Notes under the pieces: generated by a model
What the model saw: only the letters and a program-made list of their open reading frames with translations
What the model was told of the DNA's origin: nothing
Databases searched by the model: none
DNA from: an uncultured Bacteroidales bacterium
Lineage (GTDB): Bacteria; Bacteroidota; Bacteroidia; Bacteroidales; Paludibacteraceae
Assembly (NCBI GenBank): GCA_944321895.1
Contig: CALUNA010000003.1
Span: 62,001 to 126,000 of the forward strand
Reading direction: 5' to 3'
Length of the DNA: 64,000 nucleotides
Position numbers and translations under genes: made by a program
Shown here: piece after piece, positions 16,764 to 25,667 of the stretch
How positions within the stretch are numbered: position 1 is the first letter of the stretch
How the letters are laid out: each line of letters starts with the position of its first letter

Positions 16764-18151
16764 AATGTGTTGGTTTTTATGGTTTCTTGTTGGTTGTCTT
16801 TTTCTGGCATGATACCGGCTTTTTTCCATTTCCTGATTTGCCGCGTAATCATGATGGCAGATGTGATGGCGGCAATGGCATCCGCACTTGGCATGCTGGC
16901 CCACACACCGGTGATTCCGAACAGGTTCGGGAATATGATAAGGAACGGAATCAGGAAAAGGACTTGCCGTGTCAACGAAAGGAAAATAGCACTTCTTGCC
17001 ATGCCTATGCTTTGGAAGAAGTTGGAGATGACCATTTGGTAGCCGACAATGGGGAAAGCCAGGAAGCTGATTCGCAGGCCGTATTTGGCCAGTGCAATAA
17101 GTTCTTCATCGTGGGTGAAAATGCGCGCCACCAGTCCCGGGGCAAGTTCGGCCAGCAGAAAACCGCTTGTCGTGACCATAGTTGCATAAAGACAGGCCTT
17201 TTTCAAAACTTCCAGCAGACGTGAAATCTGCCTTGCTCCATAGTTATATCCTGCAATTGGTTGCATCCCCTGGTTTATGCCCATGACGAACATGCCGAAC
17301 AGGAACATGATCCGGTTTACGATTCCGTATGCTCCTATGGCCAAGTCTCCGCCGTGTTTCTTCAGACTGTTGTTTATCAGGATAACGATGAAACATGAAG
17401 CGACATTCATCAGGAAAGGAGACAGGCCTATGGCAAATGTGTCGGATACGATGCGCTTCTTCAGCGTGAAAATCCCTTTATGGAAATGCAGCAGTTCCTG
17501 CTTGTTTGAGAAAAGCCGTATTTGCCACACGAGCGATACGATTTGTGCCAGAACGGTGGCCCATGCGGCACCTTGTATTCCCCAACCGAATCCGAATATG
17601 AACAAAGGGTCCAGTATGGAATTAAGAACTACGGTAAGTATGGTAGTATACATGGACTTGCGGGGATGACCAGCCGAGCGCAATACACTGTTCAGTCCTA
17701 AATAGAGGTGGGTTACCACGTTGCCGCATAAGATGATTCCCATGTATTCCGTTGCATAGCCAATGGTTTGCTCGCTTGCGCCGAAAAAGAACAGAATAGG
17801 TTTGAGGAAAATCAGTGATACGAAAGTAAAGGCAATGCCAATGAGGGTATTCAGGATAACCACATTTCCCAGGACAAGCTGCGCAACTTTATAGTCTTTC
17901 TGGCCCAGTTTTACGGAAACAAGCGTGCTGGCACCCACGCCAACCATGGACCCGAATGCTGCTGCCAGATTCTGGAACGGGAAACACACTGCTAATGCCG
18001 AGATGGCTAACGCGCCGACACCCTGGCCAATGAAGATACTGTCAACAATGTTGTAAAGCGATGATGCCGTCATGGCAATGATGGCCGGAACAGCATAACG
18101 CCGTAACAATACGCTGACTTTTTCGGTTCCCAATTCGGTAGGTATGTTCAT
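16760..18151 (-). CDS. MATE-family multidrug/metabolite exporter
   Basis: A 463-residue inner-membrane antiporter with about twelve hydrophobic segments in two similar halves. The first half shows the family pattern near residues 20-60 (RRYAVPAIIAMTASSLYNIVDSIFIGQGVGALAISALAVCFP). MATE proteins export cationic or aromatic compounds using Na+ or H+ gradients; the substrate here is unknown. It is coupled by a 4-base overlap to the kinase-like gene downstream. Confidence 0.92.
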   Translation of the reverse strand: MNIPTELGTEKVSVLLRRYAVPAIIAMTASSLYNIVDSIFIGQGVGALAISALAVCFPFQNLAAAFGSMVGVGASTLVSVKLGQKDYKVAQLVLGNVVILNTLIGIAFTFVSLIFLKPILFFFGASEQTIGYATEYMGIILCGNVVTHLYLGLNSVLRSAGHPRKSMYTTILTVVLNSILDPLFIFGFGWGIQGAAWATVLAQIVSLVWQIRLFSNKQELLHFHKGIFTLKKRIVSDTFAIGLSPFLMNVASCFIVILINNSLKKHGGDLAIGAYGIVNRIMFLFGMFVMGINQGMQPIAGYNYGARQISRLLEVLKKACLYATMVTTSGFLLAELAPGLVARIFTHDEELIALAKYGLRISFLAFPIVGYQMVISNFFQSIGMARSAIFLSLTRQVLFLIPFLIIFPNLFGITGVWASMPSADAIAAITSAIMITRQIRKWKKAGIMPEKDNQQETIKTNTL

Positions 18152-18189
18152 ATATGTCAGTTTTTATATAAATTACAAACTCTGAGTCC

Positions 18190-19839
18190 TTACATGGTCA
18201 TCAGTACGAACATTTGCGCAAGCATTACACGCAGGAACATGGTAAGCGGATATACGGTTGCGTAAGCGGTGGATTGTGCCTGCACGGGTGCTATGCCATT
18301 GGCAAATTCCAGCGCAGGCGGGTCTGTCATGGCTCCGGCAACGCAACCGCATATTTTCAGATAGTTTATTTTCAGGAAACGGGCTATTGTTGCGGCCAGC
18401 ATGACCGGAATGAATGTAATGGCAGCACCGTAGGCAAGCCATATCCAGCCTCCATTTGTCAGGGTGGTCCAGAAGGTCCGTCCTGCAATCAGGCCGACAC
18501 TTGCCAGAAACATGATGATACCCATTTCGCGCAGCATCAGGTTGGCTCCGGGGGTCATGTAAAAATTCATTTTCCCGATACGTCCTTTGTATCCCAGCAG
18601 TATGGCAACAACAAGCGGGCCTCCTGCAAGTCCCAGTTTGGCAGGTGCCGGCAATCCCGGAATAAAAATGGGAATACTGCCGAGGATAATTCCGATGAAG
18701 ATTCCCATAAAGATAGGCACGATGTTTGGCACTGCCAGCTCCTTGACGGAATCGCCCAACTCGTTTTTGACATCATTCAGTATTTCACGTTTACCCACAA
18801 CTTTCAGCGTGTCGCCCAGTTCAATGGTTGTTTTCAAGGTGGGCAGGATTTCCATTCCGGACCGGTATATGCGGGTAATGTTGGCCGGATATCGTCTGTA
18901 GATACCTACTTGTTCTATCGTTTTTCCGGCCAGTTTGCGGTTGGTCAGCAGAATGTTGTGGATGCCGAGCATTCCCTCTATCTCCTTGCGCCCTCCGATG
19001 GTAACTGGACCAATCTTGATTTGCAGGTTGCGTATGCAATTTCGGGCGGAAACGCCGTAGAGCACATCTCCTTCTTGCAGCACTTCGTTTTCTGCGGCAA
19101 AGATGTATTGTCCGTTCCTGTATATGCGTGACACGGCCAGTTCCGAATCGACGGCCTCACGTATGTAGCTTATTTTTTGCCCGATAATGTTCGGGTTGGT
19201 TATGGTGATTTCTACACTTTCCAATTTGTTGTTTTTCCCGCCCAGGCTTTTGGAATAGTTTTTTTCTTCATCATCTATTTTGATACGGAAGAGCCAGCGC
19301 ACGAGCAACATGGCCAGAATCAGTCCGATAACGCCAAAAGGATAGGCTATTGCATAGCCGGTAGCGGCAGTGTCCGCGCTGATGCCCATGTCAGTCAATA
19401 CCTGTTGCGCCGCACCTAATCCCGGGGTGTTGGTTACGGCCCCGCACATGATTCCCGTTACGATTTCAGAGGGTAGCCCGGTCAGGGCGTATATGAGAAA
19501 TGCAATACCGAATCCGGCAAGAACAATGCCCACGGCCAGCAGATTCAGTGTAAGTCCATCTTTTTTGAATGAGGTGAAGAACCGCGGTCCCATATCTATG
19601 CCAATGCTGTAGACAAAAAGTATGAGTCCGAAGTCGCGGACGAAAACCAGAATGTCATGATCAAATGCAGCACCGCAATGTCCAATAATGATCCCGGTAA
19701 AAAGAACGCCGGCGACTCCCAGTTTGATATGAAGGAAACGGAACTTGCCGAGCAGCACGCCCGAGAATGCGGCCAGGCATAGATACAACAAGGTTGAAAC
19801 AATTCCAGGCTGTGTAAATATGTCAGAAAGGAACTCCAT
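18190..19839 (-). CDS. AspT/YidE-family putative transporter with TrkA-C domains
   Basis: A 549-residue protein: five or six N-terminal membrane helices, a central cytoplasmic part (about residues 190-370) with two TrkA-C/RCK-like domains, and a second helical block with GLAGGPLVVAILLGYKGRIG. The repeated membrane duplication is that of the aspartate:alanine exchanger family and the E. coli YidE/YbjL proteins. Substrate cannot be predicted. It has its own promoter at 19898-19929. Confidence 0.85.
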   Translation of the reverse strand: MEFLSDIFTQPGIVSTLLYLCLAAFSGVLLGKFRFLHIKLGVAGVLFTGIIIGHCGAAFDHDILVFVRDFGLILFVYSIGIDMGPRFFTSFKKDGLTLNLLAVGIVLAGFGIAFLIYALTGLPSEIVTGIMCGAVTNTPGLGAAQQVLTDMGISADTAATGYAIAYPFGVIGLILAMLLVRWLFRIKIDDEEKNYSKSLGGKNNKLESVEITITNPNIIGQKISYIREAVDSELAVSRIYRNGQYIFAAENEVLQEGDVLYGVSARNCIRNLQIKIGPVTIGGRKEIEGMLGIHNILLTNRKLAGKTIEQVGIYRRYPANITRIYRSGMEILPTLKTTIELGDTLKVVGKREILNDVKNELGDSVKELAVPNIVPIFMGIFIGIILGSIPIFIPGLPAPAKLGLAGGPLVVAILLGYKGRIGKMNFYMTPGANLMLREMGIIMFLASVGLIAGRTFWTTLTNGGWIWLAYGAAITFIPVMLAATIARFLKINYLKICGCVAGAMTDPPALEFANGIAPVQAQSTAYATVYPLTMFLRVMLAQMFVLMTM

Positions 19840-19897
19840 GTCTATAAGGTGTTTACACGTTCTTTACGCAAAATGATTATGGTTAGGAAATCGGCCG

Positions 19898-19929
19898 CAA
19901 ATGTACAAAAATCAAAATGAACCGGCAAA
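19898..19929 (-). promoter_or_regulatory. Promoter of the AspT-like transporter gene
   Basis: TTTG (19929-19926) and TACATTTG (19905-19898) on the minus strand with 20 bases between them, an exact Bacteroidota-type promoter. The -7 box is 58 bases upstream of the ATG at 19839. Confidence 0.75.
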
Positions 19930-19956
19930 CATTTTTCCGAGTCAGCGACGGGCAAT

Positions 19957-19991
19957 AAAAAGCCGCATGGCGTTTTGCTCCATGCGGCTTG
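19957..19991 (-). terminator. Rho-independent terminator of fba
   Basis: An 11-bp stem (AAGCCGCATGG with its complement) with a 9-base loop, followed on the minus strand by a T run. It begins 27 bases after the fba stop codon. Confidence 0.85.
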
Positions 19992-20017
19992 ATTATTTGG
20001 GGCGGATGTGCTTTTTT

Positions 20018-21016
20018 TTACAAAGCTTTTCCTGCACTTCCGAGCACGTCGATGATTTTGTGCTTGTATAGTTTTTCCATATTGTCGCGTGCCGGGCCAA
20101 GGTATTTGCGCGGGTCGAATTCAGCCGGTTTTTCAGCAAATACTTTGCGGATGGCGGCAGTCATGGCAAGACGGCTGTCGGAGTCGATGTTGATCTTGCA
20201 AACGGCCGATCTGGCTGCTTTGCGCAGTTGCTCTTCCGGAATGCCGATGGCATCGGGCAGTTTGCCGCCGTATTTGTTGATGGTTTCCACTTCTTCTTCC
20301 GGAACGGAGGAAGAACCATGCAGGACGATGGGGAAGCCGGGCAGTTTTTCCATAACGGCATCCAAAACATCAAATGCCAAAGGAGGAGGAACCAGTTTGC
20401 CTTCGGCGTTGCGTGTGCACTGTTCAGGTGTGAATTTGTATGCGCCGTGGCTTGTTCCAATAGAGATGGCCAGTGAGTCGCAACCGGTTTTGGTTGTGAA
20501 GTCGATAACTTCTTCTGGCTTGGTGTAGGTGTGATGGTCGGATGAAACCTCATCTTCCACACCGGCAAGTACGCCAAGCTCACCTTCTACGGTTACATCG
20601 AACTGATGTGCATAGTCCACAACCTTTTTTGTCAGAGCGACGTTTTCATCGTATGGCAGGTGTGATCCGTCAATCATTACGGACGAAAAGCCCATGTCTA
20701 TACAGCTTTTGCATAATTCAAACGTGTCACCGTGGTCCAGGTGCAAAACGATTTGCGGGTGTTCCCAGCCCAGTTCCTTGGCGTATGCCACGGCTCCTTC
20801 GGCCATGTAGCGCAGCAAGGTCTGGTTTGCGTATGCACGCGCACCTTTGGATACTTGGAGGATTACGGGCGATTTGGTGTCGGCTGCAGCCTTGATGATG
20901 GCCTGCAATTGCTCCATGTTGTTGAAGTTGAAAGCGGGAACAGCGTAGCCGCCTTCAATGGCTTTCTTGAACATCTCACGTGTGTTCACCAAGCCTAAGT
21001 CTTTGTAGTTAATCAT
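20018..21016 (-). CDS. fba: Class II fructose-bisphosphate aldolase
   Basis: A 332-residue zinc-dependent aldolase that splits fructose-1,6-bisphosphate in glycolysis. Visible signatures: AVPAFNFNNMEQ near residue 25, the zinc/active-site stretch HLDHGDTFELC (about 92-102), SVMIDGSHLPYDENV, the EGELG zinc-ligand region, GTSHGAYKF and VLHGSSSVP. The length fits the longer class IIB type. It is single-gene, with its own promoter and terminator. It would act downstream of fructose taken up by the fructan locus next door. Confidence 0.95.
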   Translation of the reverse strand: MINYKDLGLVNTREMFKKAIEGGYAVPAFNFNNMEQLQAIIKAAADTKSPVILQVSKGARAYANQTLLRYMAEGAVAYAKELGWEHPQIVLHLDHGDTFELCKSCIDMGFSSVMIDGSHLPYDENVALTKKVVDYAHQFDVTVEGELGVLAGVEDEVSSDHHTYTKPEEVIDFTTKTGCDSLAISIGTSHGAYKFTPEQCTRNAEGKLVPPPLAFDVLDAVMEKLPGFPIVLHGSSSVPEEEVETINKYGGKLPDAIGIPEEQLRKAARSAVCKINIDSDSRLAMTAAIRKVFAEKPAEFDPRKYLGPARDNMEKLYKHKIIDVLGSAGKAL

Positions 21017-21387
21017 AATGTATAATTTGTTTATATGAAATCCGACGGCAAAATTAATACATTTGCATTAAATGGGAAAACTAAAATAGAGAAGTTACGT
21101 TTTTATTTTCTGATTTTTTATTGTCCTGCCTTTGGTTTGCCTGTCCTGCCCGCTGGGAAAACGGAAGTGTTTTGTGTGAAAATTGGCGGTAGATATGGCT
21201 TGTTTTCATCGCTGGCAGACGGTTTCCGGCATTTTTCCGTCTATTTTCCGCTAAATTTCCGTTGAACGTAACAAAATTGCAATACGATGAAACGATTTTT
21301 ATATTTCTCCATCGTTCTTCCCGCCTATTTTTGCACCGTGGAAAACAAAATTTATCTTTATTGCTAACGTTTAAAATTGGATTTGCC
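21017..21387. other. Intergenic region between fba and the fructan locus
   Basis: 371 bases with divergent control signals. On the minus strand the fba promoter is TAATTTTG (21056-21049) with TTTT/TTTC about 20 bases further up. On the plus strand TATTTTTG at 21326-21333 is a -7 box for the DUF4960 gene, with only a weak TTTC 18 bases upstream. A weak -33 box would suit a promoter that needs an activator such as the hybrid sensor at 36474. The remaining sequence holds no convincing gene. Confidence 0.5.
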
Positions 21388-22560
21388 ATGAAAAAAATTA
21401 TGATTCTTGGATTTTTTATCCTTTCAGTATGTGTTGTTAATGCCCAAAGCAAGGCGGCTTTTTTGAGTACATTTGAATCTATCTCTGATTTAAGGGCAAA
21501 CGGCGACGATGATGAAGTTGCTGCTGCTAACTGGTTCACAGATGAATTTGGTGGGGATTTTCTTTCTACCAAAGATGTTGAAACGACGGATTTGAGCCAA
21601 TATAATGTAATTTGGTTGGCGATTGAGCGTCCGTGGGGATTTACAAATTTTCCCATAGAACTATGTGGAAATGTTCAAAATGCCATAGCTGAGTTTTATA
21701 AAAATGGAGGGAATTTATTGCTTACTAATTATGCCGTTAAATATTTGGCTGACATGGGGCGTTGCAACAATAGTTTTAGTGAATTGTGGGAAGATGGGAG
21801 TAATGTCCCGGATGATAATTTAGTTGCATGGGGGCCGATTTCCACTTTCGGAAGGTTTTTTGCCAACCACCCTACAAAACAAGTAATTGACCGTTCAGAT
21901 GACAGATTGTTTGAAGGGCTTATTTCGGAAGTCCGGGTTACAACAGAAACTTGGGATTTGAGTGAAACCACGTATCTGATTTACCCTTTAATTGGTGCGG
22001 GGCAAAAGGAAGTACATAGGGTAACTTGGACGATGGATTGTGATTTGAATACTGGAATTGAAGGTGGTATAGACAATCCTGATTTTCTAACTTTATTTGA
22101 GGAAGCATATAATGTAGAGGCTGTTGCTGCTTATGAATATGCGCTTGGATACCATAGAATGTCTATTGCACGCTGGTGGCCGTGGGGAGAATTCCAAGGT
22201 AAGGCGATTACGATCATGGATACAGGTTATGAATGGAATCAAAATTCTGGTGAAAACATGTATCAGTCAAATATTGAGTGGCTCACTATAAATGCTTTGA
22301 CCGAATTGGGCGGATTACCAAGTGGGTTGGATAACACCATATCAGCAAAACCTGCTTTTGTAATCGAAAAAGATAGGATTGTTATTACTGATGATCGAAT
22401 ACAGGCGGCTGATATATTCAATTTGAATGGACAAATGCTGAATTGCCTGAATAATGTAGGATCTATTATTGACATTGCAGGTTTAAATCAAGGTTTGTAT
22501 TTGCTTCGTTTGACTACAAAGGACGGAAAAAAGACTACTGCGAAATTTATCAAGTGGTAA
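21388..22560 (+). CDS. DUF4960-type fructan-locus surface protein with T9SS type A sorting domain
   Basis: A 390-residue secreted protein. It has a Sec signal peptide (MKKIMILGFFILSVCVVNAQ), a body resembling the DUF4960 proteins found next to susCD in Bacteroides fructan loci, and a C-terminal domain of about 75 residues ending DGKKTTAKFIKW, typical of type IX sorting domains. It probably binds fructan at the cell surface. The frame is open 42 codons upstream, but the ATG at 21388 gives a proper signal peptide. First gene of the locus. The DUF4960 match is by memory of the family and should be searched. Confidence 0.7.
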   Translation: MKKIMILGFFILSVCVVNAQSKAAFLSTFESISDLRANGDDDEVAAANWFTDEFGGDFLSTKDVETTDLSQYNVIWLAIERPWGFTNFPIELCGNVQNAIAEFYKNGGNLLLTNYAVKYLADMGRCNNSFSELWEDGSNVPDDNLVAWGPISTFGRFFANHPTKQVIDRSDDRLFEGLISEVRVTTETWDLSETTYLIYPLIGAGQKEVHRVTWTMDCDLNTGIEGGIDNPDFLTLFEEAYNVEAVAAYEYALGYHRMSIARWWPWGEFQGKAITIMDTGYEWNQNSGENMYQSNIEWLTINALTELGGLPSGLDNTISAKPAFVIEKDRIVITDDRIQAADIFNLNGQMLNCLNNVGSIIDIAGLNQGLYLLRLTTKDGKKTTAKFIKW

Positions 22561-22616
22561 ATGGTGACAAACTATTTTTGTCGTAACTTTTATTTTATTA
22601 AACTAATACCGTGGTT

Positions 22617-25600
22617 ATGGAAAAAAAGTTTTTGTTTCTGCTTTTATTTGTTGTTCATGCAATGGTTTCCTTGCCAGCATCTATCAGAGGAATAGTTGTG
22701 GATGTAAATGGGGAGCCTTTGATTGGGGTGACTATCGCAGTGCCTGATACGGATCAAGGTACAATTACGGATGTGGATGGACATTATGTGTTGAATGTTG
22801 ATGAGAAGGAAAGATATTTGTCGTTTTCTTATGTCGGGTACCAAACACAGAAAATCGAGATACAGGGAAGAAAGGTTATCAATGTTGTATTGCGTGAAGC
22901 GACAGAAGTGTTGGAAGATGTGGTTGTTGTAGGATATGGACATCAGAAAAAAGCCTCTATAACTGGATCTATATCGACGGTTCCTGTTAAAAATATATTG
23001 TCAGTTCCTGTTGTGACATTGTCAAATGCAATTGGAGGTTTGTTGCAAGGTGTCGTAACTCAGCAAAGTTCAGGGGAACCGGGTTCCAATGCAAGTATAC
23101 TTATTCGTGGACAAGGAACTTGGAGTGATTCACAGCCTTTGGTTTTAGTTGATGGTATAGAACGGGATATAAATCTTGTAAATCCGCACGATGTGGAGTC
23201 TTTGTCGGTATTGAAAGATGCTTCGGCTACCGCTATCTATGGTGTTCGTGGAGCCAACGGTGTCATTTTGATTAACACGAAGAAAGGAAAAGCTGGTAAG
23301 CCACAAGTTACATTTAGGACTGAAGTGGCTGAATTGATAGGTACGAGGTTCCCTGATTACATAGAAGGTTGGGAATTTGCATCACTAATGAATGAGGCTT
23401 CGTATAACTCAGGAAATCCAAATCCTTGGACAGAAGAAGAAATTCAGAAATTTAAGGATGGTTCTGAACCGTATTTTTATCCCAATGTCAATTGGACGGA
23501 TGCAGTATATCGGAAAACGGCGAACCAAACAATTAATACATTGAGTATAAGCGGAGGTAGTGAGGTGGTTCGGTATTATCTTAGCGCACGGCATACCAGT
23601 GAAAGCGGGCTTTACCAACGTGATAAAAGTTTGGATTACAATACAAATACAAGATTGAATCGTTTCAATTTGTTGTCAAATATAGATGTTAATGTGTATA
23701 AGGATTTGGTTGTAACGTTGGGACTAAGTTCTTCTATTCAGAATCGCGTATATCCCGGTACGGACGCAACGACAATCCATAATCAAACTAAATATACTTC
23801 ACCGATTGATATGCCGTTGCGTAATCCAGATGGTTCTGTAAGTGCAACGGCTACTGTAGATAATCCATGGGGTATGGCAACCCAAAGTGGTTATAGGACA
23901 ATGTATTTGAATACTTTACAGGGAACATTCAGTGCAAAATGGGATTTGTCCCGATTAGTGACGGAAGGTTTGTCTATTTCAGGAAAATTCTCGTTTGATA
24001 ACTATAATGAAGCATGGACAATTCGGAATATTGATTTTATTCGGAAACAGTATTTAGGTACGGACCCTCTTACTGGAGAAGAACAATATAAGGATGTGCA
24101 AGTACGTGAAGGGCAAGGAATTATGAATTCGTCAACAGCTTCTTTGGCAAATCGTTCCATTTATATGGATGCAGGCCTTAATTACAATAGGACTTTTGGA
24201 CGGCATACGGTGAGCGGACTTTTTATTTTTAATCGAAGGGAATTTGTCAATATGTTGGCAACGAGCGAATTGGATAACATTCCAAACCGTTGGCAAGGTT
24301 TGGCCGGACGTTTTACGTATAATTTTGATAATCGTTATTTTACCGAATTTAATTTTGGGTATAATGGTTCTGAAAACTTCCCCAAAGGAAGCCGTTATGG
24401 CTTTTTCCCATCTGTTTCTGTGGGTTGGCTTGTTTCCAATGAACCTTTTTGGCATGTTGATGTCATAAGCAATTTAAAGTTGAGGGGTTCTTATGGACAA
24501 GTAGGAAATGACAGAATACAAGGAACTCGTTTTGCCTATTTGACAACTATTAATAAGGTCGCAAATGGTTATCCATGGGGTAGTGCTGCAACGTGGGATA
24601 GTGGATTGCAGGAATATAAAATCGGGACAGAAAACGTAACCTGGGAAACGGCTAATAAGGCTAACATTGGTTTGGATTTGGGATTGTTTAACGATTTGGT
24701 AGCATTGTCTGTTGATGTTTTCCATGAAATGCGGGATAATATATTCCTTCAGCGACAGAGTGTTCCTCTGTTCAGCGGTTATTTGTCAGAATCTATCCCA
24801 TGGGCTAATTTAGGAAAAGTTGAAAACAAAGGTATTGATGCCAAATTGGAAATTAAACGTACAATGGCATCGGGTTTATATTATTCGTTCCATGGAACTT
24901 TCTCGTTTGCGCGTAATAAGATTTTGGAAAATGACATACCTCCACAAAAGTATGATTATTTGAATGAGTGTGGACATCGTATGGGACAAGTATGGGGTCT
25001 TGAGGCTCTTGGGTTGTTCCAGAGCGAGGAAGAAATTGCGGAAAGTCCGGTACAAATATTCCAAAGCGTGGTGAAACCGGGTGACATTAAATATAAAGAC
25101 CAGAATAACGATGGAAAAATAGATGACGATGACCGCGTGGCTATTGGTTATGGAAACATTCCTGAGATTATGTATGGTTTTGGTGGTTCTGTCGGTTATA
25201 AGGGTTGGGATCTGACAATTCTGTTCAATGGTGCTGCAAATCGTTCTGTCTTTTTGGATGGTGCCGGCATGATGCCTTATGCATTGGAATATCCTGCTTA
25301 TAATGTTTTCAGAGAATATTATGACAATCGTTACATTCCTTACCCAGATGCGGATAATAGCAATGCGAAATATCCGGCTGTTATAGCGGGTAAAAATTCA
25401 AATAATTACAGGACTTCTACACTTTATATGCGTGATGCTGGTTATTTGCGTTTGCAAAATGTGGAAATTGGATATTCATTCCCGCAAAAATGGATGGAAA
25501 GAATCAAAATACGGAATATCCGCTTGTTTGTCAATGGCAGCAATTTGTGTGTGTTCGATAAAATCAAAATTATGGATCCGGAAATGGGACAAACCGGGAC

Positions 25601-25649
25601 TTATCCAAAACAAATAACTTTAAACTGTGGTGCCCAAATAGATTTTTAA
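22617..25649 (+). CDS. SusC-like TonB-dependent outer-membrane transporter
   Basis: About 1,010 residues: a signal peptide, a CarboxypepD_reg-like domain (about residues 20-100, GIVVDVNGEPLIGVTIAV), the SusC/RagA plug start (DVVVVGYGHQKKASITGSIS), and a 22-strand barrel with a C-terminal barrel strand ending in QIDF. It imports oligosaccharides, here presumably fructo-oligosaccharides, powered by TonB, with SusD as the lid. A GTG at 22611 is also in frame; the ATG at 22617 is preferred because the hydrophobic signal follows it directly. Confidence 0.95.
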   Translation: MEKKFLFLLLFVVHAMVSLPASIRGIVVDVNGEPLIGVTIAVPDTDQGTITDVDGHYVLNVDEKERYLSFSYVGYQTQKIEIQGRKVINVVLREATEVLEDVVVVGYGHQKKASITGSISTVPVKNILSVPVVTLSNAIGGLLQGVVTQQSSGEPGSNASILIRGQGTWSDSQPLVLVDGIERDINLVNPHDVESLSVLKDASATAIYGVRGANGVILINTKKGKAGKPQVTFRTEVAELIGTRFPDYIEGWEFASLMNEASYNSGNPNPWTEEEIQKFKDGSEPYFYPNVNWTDAVYRKTANQTINTLSISGGSEVVRYYLSARHTSESGLYQRDKSLDYNTNTRLNRFNLLSNIDVNVYKDLVVTLGLSSSIQNRVYPGTDATTIHNQTKYTSPIDMPLRNPDGSVSATATVDNPWGMATQSGYRTMYLNTLQGTFSAKWDLSRLVTEGLSISGKFSFDNYNEAWTIRNIDFIRKQYLGTDPLTGEEQYKDVQVREGQGIMNSSTASLANRSIYMDAGLNYNRTFGRHTVSGLFIFNRREFVNMLATSELDNIPNRWQGLAGRFTYNFDNRYFTEFNFGYNGSENFPKGSRYGFFPSVSVGWLVSNEPFWHVDVISNLKLRGSYGQVGNDRIQGTRFAYLTTINKVANGYPWGSAATWDSGLQEYKIGTENVTWETANKANIGLDLGLFNDLVALSVDVFHEMRDNIFLQRQSVPLFSGYLSESIPWANLGKVENKGIDAKLEIKRTMASGLYYSFHGTFSFARNKILENDIPPQKYDYLNECGHRMGQVWGLEALGLFQSEEEIAESPVQIFQSVVKPGDIKYKDQNNDGKIDDDDRVAIGYGNIPEIMYGFGGSVGYKGWDLTILFNGAANRSVFLDGAGMMPYALEYPAYNVFREYYDNRYIPYPDADNSNAKYPAVIAGKNSNNYRTSTLYMRDAGYLRLQNVEIGYSFPQKWMERIKIRNIRLFVNGSNLCVFDKIKIMDPEMGQTGTYPKQITLNCGAQIDF

Positions 25650-25667
25650 TCTTTAAAGGATAGCATT

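Noticed and set aside
21081-21656. A 191-codon minus-strand frame across the start of the DUF4960 gene
   Set aside because: It would cover the promoter region and the signal peptide of a well-supported gene and has no domain features.
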